Below, one piece after another: positions 29,414-35,641 of a stretch of DNA of 35,641 bases. Location of the stretch: assembly GCA_022340485.1 (NCBI GenBank), contig JAJDNX010000131.1, positions 1 to 35,641 of the forward strand, given 5' to 3'. Numbering within the stretch: the first letter of the stretch is position 1; the number at the start of each line of letters is the position of its first letter. Under the pieces are notes generated by a model. It ran no database searches, was not told where the DNA came from, and was given only the letters and a program-made list of their open reading frames with translations. Origin of the DNA: Gammaproteobacteria bacterium. Lineage in GTDB: Bacteria; Pseudomonadota; Gammaproteobacteria; UBA9214. The translations under genes were made by a program, and so were the position numbers.

Positions 29414-30826
29414 ATGGCCAATGACCGCGCTGTTACACGTTGTTTACGCACCTGTGGTGTTGCTGGGTTGCTTGCAGTGTCTAGCAACACCGTGTTTGCC
29501 AGCAGTTTTGCACTGATAGAACAAAGCGTAAGCGGCATGGGAAGCGCCTACGCAATTGGCTCGGCCGGTATCGACGATGCCAGTACCATCTTTTTCAACC
29601 CGGCCACCATGACACGCCTGTCCGGGTCGAACCTCACCGGCGGCTTGCAGATCGTCAACTCAAGAACCGATTTCAAGGGTAGTGCGGAATACAATCCGAA
29701 TAACGCAGCAACCGCAACACCACCACCATACGGTTTGGGGATTGCGGGATACCCAATCAGCGGCGACGCCAAAAGCAACCTTGACCTCACTGCAGGGATC
29801 CCCATGGGCGCCATCTCCCACCAGCTGAACGACAGGGTCTGGCTTGGTCTGACCATTAACGCACCCTATGGCCTGAAAACCGATTATGACGATGACTGGG
29901 TTGGACGCTATCATGCGATCAAGTCTGAACTGTACACCTACAATTTCAACCCGACCCTCGCCTTCAAAATCAATGACCATGCAACCATTGGCGTCGGTGT
30001 CAGTGCGATGTATGCCGATGGGGAGCTTACTCAAGCCGTCGATGGCGGACTGGTTTCCGCGCTGGCTGGAGCACCGATTCCAGGCTGGATACCCGGATCA
30101 AGCACCTATGACGGCAAGGCCAAGCTGACAGGCAATGACTGGGGCTTTGGCTTTAATGTCGGCTTCATGCTGGAACCCTCGGACAACACGCGACTCGGCC
30201 TGCACTATCGTTCAGGTATCGATCTCACACTGGATGGGGATTCGAAGGTATCCGGCCTGACTGGCGCGGTCTCGGCCCTCAATGGCAAGCAAGACGCCAA
30301 ACTGGATATCGGCCTGCCCGATACCCTCTCGATCAGCGGCTACCATGCGATTAACTCAAAGTGGGCGTTCATGGCAGACTACACCTGGACCCAGTGGAGC
30401 CGTATCAAATCCCTGGATATAAAGCTTGAGAACGGGTCAAAGAGTGTTGCGAAATGGAATTACGATGATAGCAGCCGTTTTTCCATTGGCACAGAATACA
30501 CTCAAAACAACAAGTGGAAATACCGCGCCGGTCTGGCGCTGGACCAGACCCCGGTGCCACATGACAGCGAGCGTTCACCACGTGTACCGGACGCCGATCG
30601 CACCTGGCTGTCCCTTGGCCTGACCTACACCCACTCACCCAGCCTGAGCTTTGACCTGGGTTATGCACACCTGTTCGTGGATGACCCGAAGCTGGATGAC
30701 GTGTCGGACAACAACGATCCGACCCTGCAATACCCGGTTGGTTTAACCGGTTTCCATACACTCTCCGGTTCCTATGATGCCGCCGTGGACATCTTCGGCG
30801 CGCAGGTGAACTGGCGTTTTAACTAG
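29414..30826 (+). CDS. OmpP1/FadL-family outer membrane transporter (long-chain fatty acid porin type)
   Basis: SSFALIEQSVSGMGSAYAIGSAGIDDASTIFFNPATMTRLSGSNLTGGLQIV...LGLTINAPYGLKTDYDDDWVGRYHAIKSEL...AQVNWRFN; canonical FadL signature. Confidence 0.95.
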   Translation: MANDRAVTRCLRTCGVAGLLAVSSNTVFASSFALIEQSVSGMGSAYAIGSAGIDDASTIFFNPATMTRLSGSNLTGGLQIVNSRTDFKGSAEYNPNNAATATPPPYGLGIAGYPISGDAKSNLDLTAGIPMGAISHQLNDRVWLGLTINAPYGLKTDYDDDWVGRYHAIKSELYTYNFNPTLAFKINDHATIGVGVSAMYADGELTQAVDGGLVSALAGAPIPGWIPGSSTYDGKAKLTGNDWGFGFNVGFMLEPSDNTRLGLHYRSGIDLTLDGDSKVSGLTGAVSALNGKQDAKLDIGLPDTLSISGYHAINSKWAFMADYTWTQWSRIKSLDIKLENGSKSVAKWNYDDSSRFSIGTEYTQNNKWKYRAGLALDQTPVPHDSERSPRVPDADRTWLSLGLTYTHSPSLSFDLGYAHLFVDDPKLDDVSDNNDPTLQYPVGLTGFHTLSGSYDAAVDIFGAQVNWRFN

Positions 30827-30848
30827 GCCGCCACGGAACGGCAGACAC

Positions 30849-30880
30849 AAAAAACCCCGGTTCATGGCCGGGGTTTTTTT
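30849..30880. terminator. Rho-independent terminator between fadL-like gene and tusA (convergent)
   Basis: AAAAAACCCCGG-TTCATGG-CCGGGGTTTTTTT. Confidence 0.85.
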
Positions 30881-30903
30881 ATTCGCTCGGGAAAAGATCT
30901 GCG

Positions 30904-31137
30904 TTAGCCGCCCTTCTTCATCAGAAACATAAACTTGCCGTTTTCTTCAGTAGATGACATCAATTCATTGCCGGTCTGCTTGGCAAAGGCCTCGAAGTCC
31001 TTGACTGAACCGGGATCGGTTGCAATGATGCGCAACACCTTGCCAGCCTCCAGACCATTGAGCGCCTTCTTTGCACGTAGAATCGGCAATGGACAATTCA
31101 GGCCCGTTGCATCCAGTGTGTCATCAAATTCTGCCAT
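30904..31137 (-). CDS. tusA: TusA-family sulfurtransferase
   Basis: MAEFDDTLDATGLNCPLPILRAKKALNGLEAGKVLRIIATDPGSVKDFEAFAKQTGNEL; CPxP motif. Confidence 0.9.
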   Translation of the reverse strand: MAEFDDTLDATGLNCPLPILRAKKALNGLEAGKVLRIIATDPGSVKDFEAFAKQTGNELMSSTEENGKFMFLMKKGG

Positions 31138-31368
31138 CACAACTCTCCTTCAAATTATAGTTTGTCGTTCCAATGCCCGTGTTACCCAGGGCACCGCTAC
31201 TTGCAAGATCAGGGTACACTCTAATGGTACACCTGTGAAAACTATGATACCACGCCGTTGAAAACAAGCCCCCATCCGGGGGGGTTGAAATATGGGTGGA
31301 CAGACTAGATCTCAATGACAATTATTTGTCTGATCCCATGGAACAATAAGTTACACTTATAAGTACAA

Positions 31369-32826
31369 ATGCCATCACTTGTACGACTATTTTTAGCCCT
31401 GTTGATTGTATTGCGACCAGCGACGGCCATGCCGCAATCAAACTTCGACGATTTGCCCAACCTGGGCGACGCGTCCGGAAAAATCATTTCTCCACAACAG
31501 GACAAGGCCCTGGGCGCCTATTTCATGCGTCAGATTCGCCAAGCCGGAATTATTCTAGAGGATGAGGAGGCGACCGCCTACCTGGCTGCTCTGGGCAATA
31601 AACTGACGAGTCACAGTGAGAATCCAGGCTTCAACTTTACCTTTTTCCTCGTTAATGATTCCAGCATCAACGCCTTTGCCGGTCCGGGAGGCTACATCGG
31701 TGTTAATGTCGGTCTTTTTCTGGCCTGTGAATCCGAAAGCGAACTCGCCGGCGTGATGGCGCATGAAATTGCACACATCACCCAACGCCACCTGGCCCGC
31801 GCCTTCGACTCCCAGGAAAGGATGAGCGTGCCGACGATGGCCGCCATCCTTGCCTCCATTCTTATAGGAGCCACCGCCGATGGCTCCGCCGGCGCTGCCG
31901 CACTGATGGCCACACAAGCGGCAAGTATGCAGCAGCAGATCAATTTCACGCGAGCCAACGAAAAGGAAGCCGACCGTGTTGGAATCCAGACCCTGGCAGA
32001 TGCCGGCTTCGACCCCTTCGGAATGCCACTCTTCTTTGAAAGACTGCAGAAGAACTCCAAACTCTACGGCACCCGTCCGCCGGAGTTCCTGAGCACGCAC
32101 CCGGTTACCCTGAACAGAATAGCGGAAGCCACCGCACGCGCGGAGGGCTACGCGAAGGTACGGCAATACACCAACCTGGATTTCCAGCTGATACAGGCAA
32201 AAATGCGCGTCGAAAACTATGAAAATCCCAAGCAGGTGCTGGCGGATGTGCAACGCTACAAGGGCAAGTCCGGTGGCAAAACAGCCGTAGAGCAATACGA
32301 ATTCGCCCTTTTGCTGTCGAAAACCGAGAATTACGCGGCCGCCCTGAAGGTCATGGAAAATCTCCACAACAGCGATCCGGACCGTGTCGCCTACCGCCTG
32401 GCACTGGCCGAAATCATGACGGCTGACAAACAGTACCCGCAAGCCCTGCAACTCTATGCAGACACCCTGGAGCTGTACCCGGGCGAAATGACCGTGGTGC
32501 TGCCGTATGCAACTGCCTTGCTGTCATACGGTCAGGCGGAAGAGGCATTTACCCTGCTCACCGATATCACCAATCGCAATACAGGCAATGCACAATCCTA
32601 TAAACTGCTTGCACAGGCCGCGGGCGCAACCGGACACAGCGCGCAAACACACACGGCAATGGCGCAGTATTATTTCCTCAACGGTTACACCGACCAGGCG
32701 ATCGAACAGTTAAAGCTGGCCGAAAAATCTCCCACATTAAGCGCTTATCAGATAGAGCGTATCCAGGCACGCATCACGGACCTGGAGGCACAACTGGCGC
32801 TGGAGAAATCTGAAAAATTAGAATAA
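31369..32826 (+). CDS. M48-family metalloprotease with TPR repeats (BepA-like)
   Basis: VMAHEIAHITQRHLAR (HExxH), NEKEADRVGIQTLADAGFDP, C-terminal TPR-like helices. Confidence 0.92.
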   Translation: MPSLVRLFLALLIVLRPATAMPQSNFDDLPNLGDASGKIISPQQDKALGAYFMRQIRQAGIILEDEEATAYLAALGNKLTSHSENPGFNFTFFLVNDSSINAFAGPGGYIGVNVGLFLACESESELAGVMAHEIAHITQRHLARAFDSQERMSVPTMAAILASILIGATADGSAGAAALMATQAASMQQQINFTRANEKEADRVGIQTLADAGFDPFGMPLFFERLQKNSKLYGTRPPEFLSTHPVTLNRIAEATARAEGYAKVRQYTNLDFQLIQAKMRVENYENPKQVLADVQRYKGKSGGKTAVEQYEFALLLSKTENYAAALKVMENLHNSDPDRVAYRLALAEIMTADKQYPQALQLYADTLELYPGEMTVVLPYATALLSYGQAEEAFTLLTDITNRNTGNAQSYKLLAQAAGATGHSAQTHTAMAQYYFLNGYTDQAIEQLKLAEKSPTLSAYQIERIQARITDLEAQLALEKSEKLE

Positions 32827-32953
32827 TAACAAATACTAATGTACCCATTAAGACGCTTGACCGTCTAGATCATCAATGCTAGTTTCATTCACCGCAGGTC
32901 AATAATTAATCGGGGTTTCTTCTGTACTTACAAAATCAATCTGGAGTCAATCA

Positions 32954-33298
32954 ATGAAAACACGCTTTCACGTCAAGCTATTGTCAACCGCATTGCTCTC
33001 GCTGTGGCTGACAGGTGGTTGCGCAGGTCAGTCCGCTAAAAGCGAGACCGCTGCCTCCAAGGCGAGTCCTGAAGCCACTGCAGCCATTGCCAACGCAAGC
33101 GATGCAATTGCCATCGCGAACAGCAATGACTGGATCTGGCGCGATACAGAATCCTTCCTGGACAAGGCCAAGGAAGCCGCTGCGGCGGGAGAGAATGCCA
33201 AGGCAATCTCGCTGGCCAATACGGCACAATTCCAGGCAGAAGCTGCTGTAGAGCAGTACAACTATGAGAAGACCCATCAGCGGGGGTTACGACGCTAG
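32954..33298 (+). CDS. soxK: SoxXA-binding protein SoxK
   Basis: Lipoprotein-like signal (LSLWLTGGCAGQSAKS), NDWIWRDTESFLDKAKEAAAAGENAKAISLANTAQFQAEAAVEQYNYEK; immediately upstream of soxX. Confidence 0.85.
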   Translation: MKTRFHVKLLSTALLSLWLTGGCAGQSAKSETAASKASPEATAAIANASDAIAIANSNDWIWRDTESFLDKAKEAAAAGENAKAISLANTAQFQAEAAVEQYNYEKTHQRGLRR

Positions 33299-33358
33299 AC
33301 CTGATTCGACACCCATCTCATGATATCGAAAATACGTAAACCATCAGGAGAATACACA

Positions 33359-33739
33359 ATGCGGCAATCCGCGAAGAAATTTTTCACTGCAACGTTATCA
33401 CTGGCAGCTCTGTTGGGTGCACTGACACTGCTGTCATTCCCTGCAGCAGCTGCAGAAGGCACCGGTTCCATGATCGAAAAAGGCAAGGCGGTTGCCGAAG
33501 ACCGGATAAAAGGCAATTGTCTGGCATGCCACGTCATGGGGGATGGCACACTACCCGGCAATATCGGACCACCACTGATCGCCATGAAAGCACGCTTCCC
33601 CGACAAGGACAAACTCCGCGCACAGATTTGGGATGCAACCGTGGCGAACCCGGATACCATCATGATCCCCTTTGGACGTAACCGAGTGCTTACCGAAGAA
33701 GAGATTGACCAAGTTGTTGAATACGTTTACACACTCTAA
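33359..33739 (+). CDS. soxX: Sulfur oxidation c-type cytochrome SoxX
   Basis: GNCLACHVMGDGTLPGNIGPPLIAMKARFPDKDKLRAQIWDATVANPDTIMIPFGRNRVLTEEEIDQVVEYVYTL; single CxxCH. Confidence 0.93.
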   Translation: MRQSAKKFFTATLSLAALLGALTLLSFPAAAAEGTGSMIEKGKAVAEDRIKGNCLACHVMGDGTLPGNIGPPLIAMKARFPDKDKLRAQIWDATVANPDTIMIPFGRNRVLTEEEIDQVVEYVYTL

Positions 33740-33758
33740 TTTCTCAGGAGAACAGCTC

Positions 33759-34232
33759 GTGACAAGCATGAAACGAAGAATATTTCTGAAAGGCACTCTG
33801 GCTACAGGCGCAGTGGGTATGGCGGTTAGCACCGGCCTGTTGACGCCACGCACCTCATTCGCTGCCTGGTCAAAGGCGGCATTTGAGGCCAAGGATGTCA
33901 GCAGCGCATTATCCTCACTCTATGGCGCTTCCGATATGACCAGCAGTGACAAAATCAGCATCAAGGCCCCGGATATCGCAGAAAACGGTGCCGTCGTTCC
34001 GGTCTCGGTAACTACCAGCATTGATGGTGCATCATCCATTAGCATTATTGCAGACCAGAATGCCACCCCGTTGACCGCTGAATTCATACTGGGCCCCGGT
34101 ACCGAAGGTTACGTTTCTACCCGTATCAAAATGGGAAAAACAGCCAACGTCATTGCGGTAGTCAAGGCTGGAGACAAACTCTACAGCAGCAAGAAGGAAG
34201 TCAAGGTGACGATCGGCGGTTGCGGCGGCTAA
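33759..34232 (+). CDS. soxY: Thiosulfate oxidation carrier protein SoxY
   Basis: Tat-like signal (MKRRIFLKGTLATGAVGMAVS), C-terminal VTIGGCGG carrier motif; GTG start at 33759 with AGGAG upstream (ATG at 33768 is an alternative). Confidence 0.95.
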   Translation: MTSMKRRIFLKGTLATGAVGMAVSTGLLTPRTSFAAWSKAAFEAKDVSSALSSLYGASDMTSSDKISIKAPDIAENGAVVPVSVTTSIDGASSISIIADQNATPLTAEFILGPGTEGYVSTRIKMGKTANVIAVVKAGDKLYSSKKEVKVTIGGCGG

Positions 34233-34240
34233 CACGGATC

Positions 34241-34254
34241 CGCTGAAGACAGCG
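34241..34254 (+). other. Short intercistronic hairpin between soxY and soxZ
   Basis: CGCTG-AAGA-CAGCG, 5-bp stem, 4-nt loop; not followed by a T-tract. Confidence 0.3.
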
Positions 34255-34299
34255 TTACACATTACTTAAATAACTGGAAGCGTACCAAGAGGATTAATC

Positions 34300-34611
34300 A
34301 TGGCAAGCATTAAAATGCGCGCAAATATTGCAGATGGCGTGACCACAATCAAGGCACTGATCAGCCATCCGATGGACACCGGGCTTGTAAAGGACAAAAA
34401 GACAGGCGAGGTTATCCCGGCTCACTACATTCAGGAAGTTGTCTGCAAGCACAAGGGAAACACCGTCCTGACCGCCAACTGGGGTCCCGCAGTTTCCAAA
34501 AACCCCTATCTGTCTTTCAAATTCAGCGGTGCTGCAGCAGGTGACACAGTAAGCCTTAGCTGGGTCGACAACAAGGGCGAGAAAGACTCGTCCGATGTGA
34601 CGATTAAATAA
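34300..34611 (+). CDS. soxZ: Thiosulfate oxidation carrier complex protein SoxZ
   Basis: MASIKMRANIADGVTTIKALISHPMDTGLVKDKKTGEVIPAHYIQEVVCKHKGNTVLTANWGPAVSKNPYLSFKFSGAAAGDTVSLSWVDNKGEKDSSDVTIK. Confidence 0.96.
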   Translation: MASIKMRANIADGVTTIKALISHPMDTGLVKDKKTGEVIPAHYIQEVVCKHKGNTVLTANWGPAVSKNPYLSFKFSGAAAGDTVSLSWVDNKGEKDSSDVTIK

Positions 34612-34642
34612 CGCTACCACTGACCTGTAGGGGAAACACTCA

Positions 34643-35482
34643 ATGAAAAAACTCCTGATAGCAAGCATACTATTGGGCCTGCTTGGCGGCTTAGCTGTCA
34701 CTGCACAGGCCACACCACAAGAAGACCTGGCGGAATTACGCGCCTACTTCAAGAACCGCTTTCCCAACACTCCCTTCAAGGATTACATCAATGGCGTTTA
34801 CTCCATTGACCCTGCCTCCAGGGAAGAATGGGAAGAAATCGAGGAATTCCCTCCCTACGAGCTGAGCATCTCGAATGGTAAGGAACTCTTCGACACACCC
34901 TTTGCTAACGGCAAGTCCTACGCCGATTGCTTTGTGAACGGTGGTATAGGCATTGCGGAACGCTACCCTTTCTTCGACAGCAATTCCGGACAGGTGATTA
35001 CCCTCGAGTCCGCCATCAATGCCTGTCGCGAGGCCAATGGTGAAGAACCCCTTAAATGGCAAAAAGGACCGATTGCAGATATCTCGGCTTATATGCACTA
35101 CACCTCACGGGGTAATATCATCAACATCCAGGTTCCGAGTGATAACCCTGCCGCCCTCGCTGCTTATGAACGTGGCAAGAATCATTTCTATGCCAAGCGC
35201 GGGCAACTCAACATGTCCTGTGCGGATTGCCATGTATACAACTCGGGCAACAAGATCCGTGCCGACATACTGAGTCCTGAAATTGGCCATACGACGCACT
35301 TCCCGGTGTATCGTTCCTCATGGGGTGAGCTCGGTACACTGCACCGTCGCTATGACGGCTGTAACAAGCAGGTTCGCGCCAAGCCCTACCCTTCCCAGGG
35401 CGAGGAATATCGTGCACTGGAGTATTTCGATACCTACATGAGCAATGGCCTCGAGATCAATGGTCCCGGCGCACGCAAGTAA
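34643..35482 (+). CDS. soxA: L-cysteine S-thiosulfotransferase subunit SoxA (mono-haem type)
   Basis: One CxxCH (NMSCADCHVYNSGNKIRADILSPEIGHTTHFPVYRSSWGELGTLHRRYDGCNKQVRAKPY); N-terminal half has ADCFVNGGIG...INACREANGEE instead of a second haem site. Confidence 0.95.
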   Translation: MKKLLIASILLGLLGGLAVTAQATPQEDLAELRAYFKNRFPNTPFKDYINGVYSIDPASREEWEEIEEFPPYELSISNGKELFDTPFANGKSYADCFVNGGIGIAERYPFFDSNSGQVITLESAINACREANGEEPLKWQKGPIADISAYMHYTSRGNIINIQVPSDNPAALAAYERGKNHFYAKRGQLNMSCADCHVYNSGNKIRADILSPEIGHTTHFPVYRSSWGELGTLHRRYDGCNKQVRAKPYPSQGEEYRALEYFDTYMSNGLEINGPGARK

Positions 35483-35507
35483 TACGTCAATAGCCAAGTC
35501 ATAACTG

Positions 35508-35533
35508 AAGCCCGGCCTGTGCCGGGCTTTTTT
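35508..35533 (+). terminator. Rho-independent terminator after soxA
   Basis: AAGCCCGGC-CTGT-GCCGGGCTT followed by TTTT. Confidence 0.9.
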
Positions 35534-35543
35534 ATGCATTAGC

Positions 35544-35641
35544 ATGACCAGCAGCAGCTTCCTCAACAGATCCTCCGGCCACCTTCTGTACGAAGGCCAG
35601 CCGTTACCCCGATTCAGTCGGACCCCCTGTTTTTACTGCTG
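35544..35641 (+). CDS. Start of a possible truncated gene (tentatively a fold-type III PLP decarboxylase, LysA-like)
   Basis: Open frame MTSSSFLNRSSGHLLYEGQPLPRFSRTPCFYC... to the window edge; ...YEGQPLPRFSRTPCFYC resembles N-termini of LysA-like decarboxylases. Only 32 residues visible. Confidence 0.3.
   Translation, partial: MTSSSFLNRSSGHLLYEGQPLPRFSRTPCFYC

Noticed and set aside
1-35641. CRISPR arrays, tRNA/rRNA genes, transposases, integrases, phage or toxin-antitoxin/defence genes
   Set aside because: No regularly spaced repeats, RNA gene signatures or such protein families were recognised on either strand.

Overview
The window is a gene-dense, roughly 55-60% GC gammaproteobacterial-type chromosomal segment. 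It is mostly housekeeping, with a sulfur-oxidation (sox) cluster at the right end. Left block, minus strand: thiL (partial), nusB, ribH, a RibBA-type gene with a degenerate GTP cyclohydrolase II half (RibBX-like), ribE, ribD, nrdR, glyA, and a histone-deacetylase-family gene. Centre: an EttA-type ABC-F gene closely coupled to a SPOR-domain membrane protein; purL, an MBL-fold hydrolase, bamC and dapA on the minus strand; gcvR and a Bcp peroxiredoxin on the plus strand; a PerM/AI-2E-type permease with a small unknown partner; a LysR regulator. Right part: a LolA-like periplasmic protein plus an outer-membrane-barrel-like protein, an Sfp-type phosphopantetheinyl transferase, a RegB/RegA-like redox two-component pair, two divergent FadL-family porins, tusA, an M48/TPR protease, and soxK-X-Y-Z-A ending at a terminator, with no soxB in view. 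I see no CRISPR array, tRNA, rRNA, transposase or phage. The most notable observations are the loss of zinc-binding cysteines in the RibA half of RibBA, the compact soxKXYZA cluster with a mono-haem SoxA, an unannotated 57-aa ORF in the lysR/LolA-like intergenic region, an uncharacterised partner of the PerM-like permease, and small dispersed palindromic repeats. I did not find a convincing entirely new multi-gene system.
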